Shown here one piece after another: positions 1 through 7,653 of a stretch of DNA of 64,000 bases. The stretch comes from a bacterium (GTDB taxonomy: Bacteria; Desulfobacterota; Binatia; Binatales; Binataceae). The position numbers and the translations under genes are program-made. Under the pieces are notes generated by a model that saw nothing but the letters and a program-made list of their open reading frames with translations, was not told the origin of the DNA and ran no database searches. The stretch is taken from the NCBI GenBank assembly GCA_014896235.1, contig JADBKU010000004.1, positions 1 to 64,000 on the forward strand, read 5' to 3'. Position 1 is the first letter of the stretch. Each line of letters starts with the position of its first letter.

Positions 1-130
1 CGAAGCGCGCTGTGCCGCGGCAACCGAGCGGGAATTTGCGCCACGGCGAAATCGTCGCGCACTCGCGGCAACCGTCGACGTCACGCCAAAAACGCAGCAG
101 GCGGTTGTCAAGCGAAGCGGGTTGGATCAT
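1..130 (-). CDS. Uracil-DNA glycosylase family protein, N-terminal fragment
   Basis: Reading the minus strand from the ATG at 130 gives 43 codons that run off the window edge. The fragment has the pattern GCREC...ISPWRKFPLGCRG. In family-4-like uracil-DNA glycosylases a C-x2-C pair (iron-sulfur ligands) is followed by a similar P-x-R-x-F-x-x-G-x-x-G stretch just before the uracil-binding motif. An AAGGGG ribosome-binding site lies six bases before the ATG, which supports the start. The catalytic motifs are outside the window, so the family call rests on this short stretch only. Confidence 0.6.
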   Translation of the reverse strand, partial: MIQPASLDNRLLRFWRDVDGCRECATISPWRKFPLGCRGTARF

Positions 131-297
131 GCGAGGCCCCTTGAAAGAGCAGGCAACCCGCCTGACGGCCTGATCGATATGCTAAAACTGTCGATAACGT
201 TGACGCCTCCGGGCCGACGATTGTAGCCAGCGCGACGTCCTAACGTCATGATTGAGCATAGCCTGAACGCCAGCGCCGCTCACGACCCTTTCGCGAT

Positions 298-1089
298 ATG
301 GCAAAGAAAGCGAAATCGAAGCCCGCGCGCGAAGAGCGCCGGCCCGACCCGGCGAAGCCGGTTTTCGTCTCGCCGTTCAAAGACCTGGGCAAGCTTATCG
401 CTTCGCGCGCGGCCGCGCGGACGGAGCCGTCGCCGCGCGCACCAGCTCTGGCTAAACCTGCGGCGCGTCCAGCATCGACGCCATCAACGCCCGCTGCCGC
501 GCCTCCCCAAGACGACGAGCGGCTTCTGCGCGAGGCGTTCGCGGACGTCAAGCCGTTGGGCGCCGGTCGCGCCGCACGGATGACGCCGACGCCCGCGTTC
601 AAGCGGGAAATTGTCAGCGAAGACGCTGAAGTCTTGGCCGAATTATCAGATTTGGTTTCCGGCCAGGGCGCGTTTTCGCTCACCGAGACCGACGAATACG
701 TTGAGGGCGCTCGCGTCGGGTTGGATCCCCGTTTGGTTTCGCAACTGCGGCGCGGCGAATTCTCGATTCAAGCGCATCTGGATTTGCATGGGATGACCCA
801 GCCGGACGCGCGTGAAGCGCTCACCGCCTTTATCGTTGAATCAGTGCGCAAAGGGCGGCGCGCGGTGCTGGTTGTGCATGGCCGCGGCTTGCGCTCGCCG
901 GGCAGGCAGGCCGTGCTTAAGCATGCGGCCGCGCAATGGCTGTCGCACGGGGTCGCGGGCGGCTATGTGCTGGCGTTCGTGACGGCGCGTCCGAGCGACG
1001 GCGGAGCGGGAGCGGTTTATGTCTTGCTCAGACGGGAGCGGCGGCGAGCGGCGTTCGACGTGCTCGAAGGCGCCAGACGGCGCTCTTGA
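298..1089 (+). CDS. Smr (MutS2 C-terminal type) domain protein
   Basis: The last third (about residues 155-263) is an Smr domain: the LDLHGM motif is near residue 161 and VHGRG near residue 192, in the usual order, ending in a strand that reads VYVLLRR. Smr domains act as DNA or RNA nicking nucleases in MutS2 and as small stand-alone proteins. The first 150 residues are rich in Ala, Pro, Lys and Arg with no recognisable fold and are probably a disordered nucleic-acid-binding tail. There is no MutS-like ATPase, so this is the stand-alone type. A terminator follows directly. The substrate cannot be told from sequence. Confidence 0.85.
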   Translation: MAKKAKSKPAREERRPDPAKPVFVSPFKDLGKLIASRAAARTEPSPRAPALAKPAARPASTPSTPAAAPPQDDERLLREAFADVKPLGAGRAARMTPTPAFKREIVSEDAEVLAELSDLVSGQGAFSLTETDEYVEGARVGLDPRLVSQLRRGEFSIQAHLDLHGMTQPDAREALTAFIVESVRKGRRAVLVVHGRGLRSPGRQAVLKHAAAQWLSHGVAGGYVLAFVTARPSDGGAGAVYVLLRRERRRAAFDVLEGARRRS

Positions 1090-1118
1090 GCGGCGCGAGC
1101 GGAATCGCGCCAAAAACC

Positions 1119-1146
1119 AAACGGGGCCCCTCGCGGAGCCCCGTTT
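1119..1146. terminator. Bidirectional intrinsic terminator between Smr gene and atpE
   Basis: A nine-base-pair stem, AAACGGGGC / GCCCCGTTT, with an internal CCCTCGCGGA loop lies 30 bases after the Smr stop and 23 bases after the atpE stop on the other strand. The stem ends in T-runs on both strands (A-rich on the left, TTTT on the right), so it can end transcription from both sides. It marks the end of the F0 gene cluster after atpE. Confidence 0.8.
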
Positions 1147-1168
1147 TACTTCTCTTGATTGGCTTCTC

Positions 1169-1501
1169 TTACATCTTGCCGAGCAAGAAGAACGACATGA
1201 CCAGCGAATACAGGGTCAGCGATTCGACGAACGCCAGACCGATAATCATCGGCACGAAAAGCTGGTTCGTGCTGTTCGGGTTGCGCCCGATTGATTCCAT
1301 CGCCGAGGCCGCCAGCTTGCCCTGGCCAAGTCCGCATCCGAATGCGGCCAGACCGAGGCCCACTCCGATGCCAAGGCCAATCAAACCCACGCCCGCGGCA
1401 TGACCGCCGCCGGCGGCGCTCTCTTGCGCCATCGCGCAGATCGGAGACGCCAGCAGCATCCCGACCGCAACCATCAGAAACATCCAACTCCTGCGAAGCA
1501 T
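1169..1501 (-). CDS. atpE: ATP synthase F0 subunit c, with N-terminal signal-like extension
   Basis: Subunit c forms the rotating ring that carries ions through the membrane part of ATP synthase. The two helices are visible: helix 1 with its glycine ladder (GLGIGVGLGLAAFGCGLGQG), the polar loop RNPNS, and helix 2 with the ion-binding glutamate in FVESLTLYS. The protein is 110 residues, longer than the usual 70-90, because about 25 residues resembling a signal peptide (hydrophobic core ending in AMAQ) precede helix 1. Such leaders are known in some c subunits. Gln in helix 1 plus Glu-Ser and Tyr in helix 2 match most of the known sodium-binding pattern, though the next Thr is Leu here. A strong AAGGAGGAG site precedes the ATG. 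Confidence 0.95.
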   Translation of the reverse strand: MLRRSWMFLMVAVGMLLASPICAMAQESAAGGGHAAGVGLIGLGIGVGLGLAAFGCGLGQGKLAASAMESIGRNPNSTNQLFVPMIIGLAFVESLTLYSLVMSFFLLGKM

Positions 1502-1677
1502 TTTCGCTCCTCCTTGATTACCGCGGCTTCTTTCCGGCCCTAAGCTATTTAACTCCGCCTTCTATCATCTACCACCGCTTCGGCCGAACCGGATTCAGCG
1601 CGCGGAATAAACTCTGATTCAGGCAACCTACCGGGCTGACGTCGTCGAATCGCGCCTTGGCCCGGAGGAATAAACCA

Positions 1678-2370
1678 TCAGTGCGCCGCGCTCGCCATTC
1701 TCACGTAGCTGACGGCAAGAATCGTGAAGACCAGCGCTTGCACAATACAGACGATCGTACCCAACGCATAAAACGCCAGCGGAAAAACCAGATAGGTCAG
1801 ACCGGTGAACAGGCCGAGCACCTGATGGTCCGCGAACATATTGGCGAACAGACGAACGCCGAGCGAGAAGGGCCGGAAAAGGTTGTCGGCCACTTCGATC
1901 GGCAACATCAGCGGCGTCAGCACCAGCATCGGGCCGAGGAAGCTCTTGAGGTAGTGCGCGCCCTGCGACTTGAAGCCTTGGTAAAGATAATAAATGAAAC
2001 AGATTGTGCCGAGAGCGAAAGTAAGGTTGGTGTCGTTGGTCGGCGGTTCCATACCTGGAATCAGGCCGAGAAAATTCGCCGTCAGGATAAAGATGAAAAG
2101 CGCGCCGAAAAAAGGCACGAAACGCCGCGAGCCATGCAGTTCCGAAACATTGGCGACGAAACCGTCGAGCCACTCCGTGATTACTTCGCCGACCGCGCGC
2201 AACGACATGCCTTCATCGGGCATCGCGGGATCGTCCGCGGCGTTGAGCGCCCGGCGCGCGAGCAGCGCGAAAACGATCAGTATCGCCATCACGAGCCAGG
2301 TGCCGACCAGCACGGGCGGCAAGCCGCCAAGATGGTCGCCAATCATTTCGATGAAGTTAACTGGTTTCAA
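1678..2370 (-). CDS. atpB: ATP synthase F0 subunit a
   Basis: Subunit a is the stator channel that hands ions to the c-ring. The essential arginine lies in RPFSLGVRLFANMFADHQV, which aligns with the conserved R of SLGLRLFGNM in other bacteria. Five to six hydrophobic segments are seen. The start chosen is a TTG at 2370 that overlaps the atpI stop as TTGA, with GGAGG ten bases upstream. An ATG at 2346 is a possible alternative. A 176-base gap separates it from atpE, which has its own strong ribosome-binding site. Order atpZ-atpI-atpB-atpE indicates one operon. Confidence 0.93.
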   Translation of the reverse strand: MKPVNFIEMIGDHLGGLPPVLVGTWLVMAILIVFALLARRALNAADDPAMPDEGMSLRAVGEVITEWLDGFVANVSELHGSRRFVPFFGALFIFILTANFLGLIPGMEPPTNDTNLTFALGTICFIYYLYQGFKSQGAHYLKSFLGPMLVLTPLMLPIEVADNLFRPFSLGVRLFANMFADHQVLGLFTGLTYLVFPLAFYALGTIVCIVQALVFTILAVSYVRMASAAH

Positions 2371-2768
2371 GCCTGCTGATCCTCCAGACGCACGGATGCG
2401 CCGCGCGCGGAAGCGCGCCAAGTTTCAATAAATATCGCAACGAACTGAGTCAAGGCGCCGACCATGAATCCGGCCGGATCCAGATGCGCCGTTGTCACCA
2501 AGACATAAACCAGCGCGACAAAGACGAACATCTTGAGCGGCGCCAGCAACACCCCGATTTGGCCCGCGCCGCCGCCTTGCGCGAGTGCGACAATCGCGCG
2601 ACCGACAATCGTAAGCACGAACAGATTGCCGATCATCAGCGCGCCGCCCACAAGGCATCCGAAAGCCGCCGCGCGCGAATCCGCGATCAGCATCAGGACG
2701 GCGCACGCGACCGTCAGCAAAGCGGTAGTGCGCTGGATTGCGCCGATCGACGGCGCCCGCCAATTCAT
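2367..2768 (-). CDS. atpI: ATP synthase subunit I (assembly factor AtpI)
   Basis: A 133-residue membrane protein with four hydrophobic segments, placed just before atpB as AtpI usually is. AtpI helps assemble the c-ring but is not part of the finished enzyme. Family members are poorly conserved, so the call leans on size, topology and gene order. It starts immediately after the atpZ stop (no spacing) and its own stop overlaps the TTG start of atpB, which implies translational coupling. Confidence 0.8.
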   Translation of the reverse strand: MNWRAPSIGAIQRTTALLTVACAVLMLIADSRAAAFGCLVGGALMIGNLFVLTIVGRAIVALAQGGGAGQIGVLLAPLKMFVFVALVYVLVTTAHLDPAGFMVGALTQFVAIFIETWRASARGASVRLEDQQA

Positions 2769-3011
2769 TCAGTCACCGCGTTGAAAGTTTTTGAGTTCGA
2801 CCACCAGCCGGTACATCCCGAGGAACGCGCCCAAAAGCACGCCTGAGACCGCCAATGCCGGCGCGGTGTGAAAATAGTCGTCGAGATAATAGCCCAGGAT
2901 CGCGCCGCCTATAATGGGCGAGAAAAATTCCGCCGCGATCGCCGCGAAGCGCCACATCCGGGCAGACGGATTTCCGTTCGCGGCCATGCTCGTCATTGTG
3001 CGGCGTGTCAC
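2769..3011 (-). CDS. atpZ: AtpZ/AtpI-family small F0 accessory protein
   Basis: Eighty residues with two hydrophobic helices around FFSPIIGGAILGYYLDDYF and LLGAFLGMYRLVVEL. This is the pattern of AtpZ proteins, which sit at the head of many F0 operons and have been linked to magnesium or calcium movement and to c-ring assembly. The GTG at 3011 overlaps the hemL stop as GTGA; an ATG about five codons later is also possible. The overlap ties the F0 genes to hemL in one transcript. Confidence 0.75.
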   Translation of the reverse strand: MTRRTMTSMAANGNPSARMWRFAAIAAEFFSPIIGGAILGYYLDDYFHTAPALAVSGVLLGAFLGMYRLVVELKNFQRGD

Positions 3012-4297
3012 CCGACCGCCAATGCGGCGCGAGCCGCATCGATAGTCGCATCGAGGTCGGCATCGCTATGTGCCAACGAGACGAACATCGCCTCGAATTG
3101 CGAAGGCGGCAAATTGACGCCCCGTTCGAACATCCCATGAAAAAATCGGGCGAAGGCCGCCGCGTCCGCGCGGCGCGCGCTCTCGCCGTCAAAGACTCTA
3201 TCAGTTCCAAGAAACATCGTTAACAGCGAGCCGGCGCGGTTGATGCATCCGGCGCGGCCGGCCGCCGCCAGCGCCGTCCGCAGACCGGACTCGAGCCGCG
3301 CACCGGCCTGTTCTAGCCGTTCGTACACGCCGGGACGGTCGAGCACCTTGAGCGTTTCGATTCCGGCGCGCACCGACAACGGATTACCCGACAACGTGCC
3401 AGCTTGATATACCGGGCCAGCCGGCGCCAGCAAATCCATCAGTTCGGCGCGGCCCGCGACCGCGCCCATCGGCATGCCCCCGCCGATAATCTTGCCGAGC
3501 ATGATCAGGTCCGGCTGAACGTCGAAAAGCTCGTATGCAGCGCCGTAGCGCAGGCGAAAGCCGCTGATCACCTCGTCGCAGATCAGCAGCGCGCCATGCC
3601 GATGAACCAGCTCGCCGAGCTGTTTGAGAAACCCGGCGGCGGGCGGCACGACGCCCATGTTCGCGGCGAGCGGCTCGACAATCACCGCGGCGACGCCTTT
3701 GGGATCGGCCGTGAAATAACGCTCGACCGCCTCAAGTGAATTGTACGGAGCGACCCGCGTCAGCGCGGCCAAAGCTTCCGGCACGCCGGCGCAATCCGGC
3801 ACGCCGAGCGTCATCGCGCCCGAGCCGGCGCGCACCAGCAGGGCGTCGCTATGCCCATGATAGCAGCCGTCGAACTTGATTATGCCCGAACGGCCGGTGG
3901 CAGCGCGCGCAATCCTGAGCGCAGTCATCCCCGCTTCGGTGCCGGAACTCACCAGTCGCACTTTTTCGGCCGCCGGAATCGCGCCGGCGATCCGCTCCAC
4001 CAGCTCGACTTCCAGTTCGGTCGGCGCGCCGAATGAAAATCCGCACGCCGCCTGTTCCGCCACCGCCGCGACGACCTCGGGATGCGCATGGCCGAGAATC
4101 GCCGGGCCGTACGATCCGACATAATCGATCAGGCGATTGCCGTCGGCGTCAAAGAGATAGGCCCCTGCGCCTTTCGCGATGAAGACGGGCGCGCCGCCGA
4201 CCGCGCGCCATGCGCGCACAGGCGAATTCACCGCGCCTGGAATCCGGCTAAGGGCGCGATCGAACAGGGCCTTTGAGTTTTTTTTGGATAACGTCAT
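3008..4297 (-). CDS. hemL: Glutamate-1-semialdehyde 2,1-aminomutase
   Basis: The enzyme converts glutamate-1-semialdehyde to 5-aminolevulinate, the first committed precursor of haem and corrinoids in the C5 pathway. It is a class III PLP aminotransferase fold of the normal length (429 residues). The substrate/PLP motif SSGTEAGMTALRIAR is near residues 117-131, CDEVISGFR near 240-248, and the PLP lysine is Lys269 in MLGKIIGGG. It heads the hemL-atpZ-atpI-atpB-atpE string and overlaps atpZ by four bases. Its upstream region is shared, divergently, with dnaA. Confidence 0.95.
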   Translation of the reverse strand: MTLSKKNSKALFDRALSRIPGAVNSPVRAWRAVGGAPVFIAKGAGAYLFDADGNRLIDYVGSYGPAILGHAHPEVVAAVAEQAACGFSFGAPTELEVELVERIAGAIPAAEKVRLVSSGTEAGMTALRIARAATGRSGIIKFDGCYHGHSDALLVRAGSGAMTLGVPDCAGVPEALAALTRVAPYNSLEAVERYFTADPKGVAAVIVEPLAANMGVVPPAAGFLKQLGELVHRHGALLICDEVISGFRLRYGAAYELFDVQPDLIMLGKIIGGGMPMGAVAGRAELMDLLAPAGPVYQAGTLSGNPLSVRAGIETLKVLDRPGVYERLEQAGARLESGLRTALAAAGRAGCINRAGSLLTMFLGTDRVFDGESARRADAAAFARFFHGMFERGVNLPPSQFEAMFVSLAHSDADLDATIDAARAALAVG

Positions 4298-4884
4298 CTG
4301 GTGTCGCCTTCGCGGATCGAAAATCGGCGCTCGCTATCGTAATGGAGACGATTTATCAAAGCGCGGGGACGATCAAGCGGCCGGTCGGCGGCGGCGGCGT
4401 GAATCGGGAAGTTGGCTCCTGGAGCCAGGATGCGTTCAGAAAGGAATTCCACTGGAACGCAATATGTTTTCAATTTTTTTTTCGCCCGAGAATTTTTCGT
4501 GAAAATTCGAAGGTTTTGCGCATCGGCGTGACGCTCGCTTGAATGACCAGCGAAAAGAATTTACACACTTGTCTTCGCCGTCAAACTGGTAAAGGCGCCA
4601 TGAGGCGTTTTCTGGACCGAAGTTGGCGGCGATCGTAATCGTGGCCATCAGGCGCGAACTATTTTTTCCAGTCGTTTTTGTTCAGAAGAATGCGGGGAAA
4701 GGCGCGGCGGTTCAACCGGCGCGTTGATAGCCATGGAAACGTTTTCCGCCAACGACTTGAAGAAATAGGAGAATCTCTCGTTATCAACAGGTGTGGATAA
4801 AACTGTGAGTAATTCTCGAGCGAAACTTGGCGAAAAATCCGGCGTCGCGGGGAACGGCGCAAAATCTCCCGGAGGGGGCGAAGC
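4298..4884. other. hemL-dnaA intergenic region, candidate oriC / dnaA control region
   Basis: No convincing gene is seen in these 587 bases between divergent hemL and dnaA. The stretch holds a clear AT-rich block around 4,460-4,510, including a dyad GAATTTT-TCGTG-AAAATTC (4490-4508) and an eleven-base T-rich run, unlike the GC-rich surroundings. A tight palindrome TGGCTCC-T-GGAGCCA lies at 4413-4427. Two opposed DnaA boxes lie at 4781-4800. A replication origin next to dnaA is common, but the other side of dnaA is also a candidate and I cannot decide between them. Confidence 0.5.
4781..4800. promoter_or_regulatory. Two opposed DnaA boxes upstream of dnaA
   Basis: TTATCAACA at 4781-4789 (one change from TTATCCACA) and TGTGGATAA at 4792-4800, the exact reverse complement of the TTATCCACA consensus, face each other across two bases. 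They lie 85 bases before the dnaA ATG, so they could serve dnaA autoregulation, origin recognition or both. Confidence 0.75.
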
Positions 4885-6243
4885 ATGAACGAGGTCTGGC
4901 AAAAAGCCGCGGACAGAATTCGCGAAACGTTGGGTCAGGTCAGCTACGAAACCTGGATCCAGCCGCTCAATTTCGTCGCGATGCGCGAACGCACCGTCAC
5001 GATCGAAGCGCCCAACCGGTTCTTTTGCGAATGGGTGAGCGATCGCTATCACGATGTTTTGCGCGAATCGCTTTCCGCCGAAGCCGGCGAGCCGGTCACG
5101 GTCAAGCTGACGTTTGACGCGGAAGCGCAACCGGTGCGTCCGCGTCCGGCCGCTCCGCTAAAGTCGGCGCCGGCGCGCGCCGCCGAACCAGCGCATGCGG
5201 AACTCCATCCCGGCCTGTCCACGCGCTACACTTTCAACGAATTCGTGGTCGGATCGAGCAATCAGTTCGCGCATGCGGCGGCGCTGGCGGTGGCGCATCA
5301 GCCAGGCGAAAAATATAATCCCCTCTTCATCTATGGCGGAGTCGGTCTCGGCAAGACCCATCTGGCGACCGCCATCGGCCATCACATCTGGGCGGCGAGC
5401 AACAACCGATGCAAAGTCCTGTTCATGCCGGCGGAAGTTTTCATGAACGAGCTGATCAACTCCATCCGGCGCGATCGCATGGGCGACTTCAAAGAGAAAT
5501 TCCGCCGGGTTGACGCGCTGATTCTCGACGATGTGCAATTCCTTGCCGGCCGCGAACGAACGCAGGAGGAATTCTTTCACACCTTCAATTCGCTTCATTC
5601 CGAAAGGCATCAGATTGTCCTGACTTCGGACAAGACGCCAAAGGAGATCAACGGCCTTGAGGATCGGCTGCGCAACCGCTTCGAGTCGGGCCTGATTGCG
5701 GATATCGCGCCGCCCGACCTCGAGACGCGCGTGGCCATCATCCAGAAAAAAGCGGCGCTGGAGCATCTGCCGTTGCCGCCCGAAGTGGCGCTTTATATCG
5801 CGCAGAACGTTTCCGCCAACGTGCGCGAGCTGGAAGGGTGTCTTACGCGGATCGCGGCGCTCGCCTCGATCGACAAATCTCCGATCACGACCGAATTCGC
5901 CCGCCAGGCGCTGCGCGACCTGATTCGCACCCGCGAACCCAAGCCCGATATCGAGGCGATTCAAAAGGTGGTGGCGGATTTTTTTCATATCCGCCTGCTC
6001 GACCTGAAATCGAAGAAGCGGACGCAACATATCGCCTTTTGCCGGCAGGTCGCGATGTATCTCTGCCGAAAATTGACGGATGCGTCGTTTCCGGCGATCG
6101 GCGAATCATTCGGGCGCGACCATTCGACGGTGATTCACGCCTATAATCTGATCGCGCGGCGAATCGCGAACGATTCAGCGTTTCGGTTTTCCATCGAAAA
6201 GATCGAGCGCGAACTGAAAACGACTCAGGCGAACGCCGCCTGA
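4885..6243 (+). CDS. dnaA: Chromosomal replication initiator DnaA
   Basis: DnaA binds origin boxes and opens the duplex to start replication. All four domains are visible in 452 residues: domain I (about 1-75, VSYETWIQPL), a Pro/Ala-rich linker (about 80-110), the AAA+ core with Walker A GVGLGKTH and Walker B LILDDVQFLAG, and the C-terminal DNA-binding domain with the signature GRDHSTVIHAYN, close to the canonical GRDHTTVLHA. GGAGG lies nine to ten bases before the ATG. It is followed, as in many bacteria, by dnaN. Confidence 0.98.
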   Translation: MNEVWQKAADRIRETLGQVSYETWIQPLNFVAMRERTVTIEAPNRFFCEWVSDRYHDVLRESLSAEAGEPVTVKLTFDAEAQPVRPRPAAPLKSAPARAAEPAHAELHPGLSTRYTFNEFVVGSSNQFAHAAALAVAHQPGEKYNPLFIYGGVGLGKTHLATAIGHHIWAASNNRCKVLFMPAEVFMNELINSIRRDRMGDFKEKFRRVDALILDDVQFLAGRERTQEEFFHTFNSLHSERHQIVLTSDKTPKEINGLEDRLRNRFESGLIADIAPPDLETRVAIIQKKAALEHLPLPPEVALYIAQNVSANVRELEGCLTRIAALASIDKSPITTEFARQALRDLIRTREPKPDIEAIQKVVADFFHIRLLDLKSKKRTQHIAFCRQVAMYLCRKLTDASFPAIGESFGRDHSTVIHAYNLIARRIANDSAFRFSIEKIERELKTTQANAA

Positions 6244-6497
6244 ACGGCGCAAGAGCCGGGAAAACCTGTTGAGAACGGTTGAACAAGTTTGGCGCTATGC
6301 ACAAGGCGGACCTGAAGACCGCTCCGACAGGTTTTCCGGCGGGTTTTCATCAACAGATTATGCTCAGGAAAAAGTCTTTTATTTGCTGATGTTTTCTTGT
6401 GTTATGCACAAATCAACAGGCGCTACTGGCCTTACTGATCTTTTCTTCAAGAAAAATAAGATCAGGATCAGAAGTTGAGTCAGAGCGCGGGTGATAA
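6244..6497. other. dnaA-dnaN intergenic region with DnaA-box-like sites, alternative oriC candidate
   Basis: A 254-base, relatively AT-rich gap with TTATGCACA at 6402-6410 (fits the relaxed TTATNCACA consensus), CTATGCACA at 6295-6303 (one change) and TCATCAACA at 6347-6355. The short word ATCAACAG occurs at 6349 and 6412. The AT-rich stretch 6361-6400 sits directly next to the best box. It must also contain the dnaN promoter. A large dyad at 6435-6465 is listed separately. Confidence 0.5.
6435..6465. repeat. Large AT-rich dyad just upstream of dnaN
   Basis: The outer arms CTGATCTT (6435-6442) and AAGATCAG (6458-6465) are perfect complements, and the inside contains a second perfect dyad TTTTCTT-C-AAGAAAA (6441-6455). 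The right arm ends 32 bases before the dnaN ATG. As DNA it could be an operator or part of the origin; as RNA it would form a hairpin in the dnaN leader or after dnaA. Confidence 0.6.
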
Positions 6498-7637
6498 ATG
6501 GAACTGGTCATTGATCGCGTTTCGCTTTTGAACGGGCTTGGCATGGTTCAGGGCATCGTCGAACGCCGCAACACCGTACCAATCCTCGGACACGTCCTGC
6601 TTGAGCCTGAGGAAAACCGGCTGCGGCTTTCCGCGACCGACCTGGAAGTCGGTATCCGCACCGAAATCGCTTGTTCGCGCGCCGACAAGGCCGGACTCAC
6701 GCTCAACGCGCGCAAGCTTTTCGAGGTCGTGCGCGAGGCCGAGGGCGAAGAAGTGACGCTCAAGTCGCTTGAGGGCGATTGGTTCGAGCTGCGATGTGGC
6801 CGGGCGCGGTTCAAAATGATGGGCCTCGATCCGCGGAGTTTTCCGGCGATGCCGGCGCAGGCGTCGAAACAGGAACCGCTGGGCGGACGCAAAGCGGTCA
6901 AGGGCGAACTGACGATCGCTTGCGATGCGCTGGCCGCGATGATCGACCGGACGATCTTCGCCGTCAGTCCGGACGAAGCGCGCTACAACCTGAGCGGCGT
7001 TTATATCGAGGCGGCCGACGGAAACGGCGTGCGGATGGTCGCGACTGACGGCCATCGATTGGCGATGGTCGATCGGGACGCGGCCGGATTCAACATGCAG
7101 GGCGGCGCGATCATTCCGCGCAAGGGCCTTGCGGAATTACGCAAGCTGCTCGACCAGGCTGGCGAAGGCGAGGTCAAACTCAGCATCGACGGGCAGCTCG
7201 CATGGCTTAAGCGTGGCGCGTCGGAAGTCTCGATGCGGCTGGTCGAGGGCGAATTTCCCGATTATCGAGGCGTGATTCCCAAGGAGTCGCGCTACCAGAT
7301 TTCGGTCGGGCGCGAAGCGCTGCTGCGCGCGATAAAGCGCGCGATGATCTTTTCCAACGAGCGCTATCACGGCGTCAAACTGGCGTTCTCAGCCGGCAGC
7401 CTCACGGTTTCGTCGGCGAGTCCCGAAGTTGGCGAGGCCAGCGAGACGCTCGATATCGAATTTGGCGGCGCGGATTTTTCGATCGGCTTCAACGCTTCCT
7501 ACCTTCAGCAGGCGCTGAACGTGATTCCCGCCGACGCCGAAGCGATTCTGGGCTTAAGCGACGAGGTAAGCCCCGGCGTAATCACAACGTCGGCGGATTC
7601 GCAATTTACCTATGTCGTGATGCCGATGCGGTTGTGA
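6498..7637 (+). CDS. dnaN: DNA polymerase III beta sliding clamp
   Basis: The ring-shaped clamp that tethers the replicative polymerase to DNA. Length is 379 residues, close to the usual 365-380, with three repeated clamp domains. Landmarks include NTVPILGHVLLE near residue 26, the ATDGHRLAM motif at the middle domain, and the C-terminal FTYVVMPMRL, the typical clamp ending. The ATG follows the dnaA gene after 254 bases. recF does not follow; instead an ABC transporter gene faces it with only 16 bases between the stops. Confidence 0.98.
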   Translation: MELVIDRVSLLNGLGMVQGIVERRNTVPILGHVLLEPEENRLRLSATDLEVGIRTEIACSRADKAGLTLNARKLFEVVREAEGEEVTLKSLEGDWFELRCGRARFKMMGLDPRSFPAMPAQASKQEPLGGRKAVKGELTIACDALAAMIDRTIFAVSPDEARYNLSGVYIEAADGNGVRMVATDGHRLAMVDRDAAGFNMQGGAIIPRKGLAELRKLLDQAGEGEVKLSIDGQLAWLKRGASEVSMRLVEGEFPDYRGVIPKESRYQISVGREALLRAIKRAMIFSNERYHGVKLAFSAGSLTVSSASPEVGEASETLDIEFGGADFSIGFNASYLQQALNVIPADAEAILGLSDEVSPGVITTSADSQFTYVVMPMRL

Positions 7638-7653
7638 GCGTCGAATCGGACGG

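Noticed and set aside
4436-4648. A 70-residue minus-strand ORF between hemL and dnaA
   Set aside because: No ribosome-binding site or motif seen, and it crosses the AT-rich block better explained as origin or control DNA.
4648-5130. Minus-strand ORF across the dnaA start
   Set aside because: It overlaps the conserved N-terminal domain of DnaA and has no recognisable motif.
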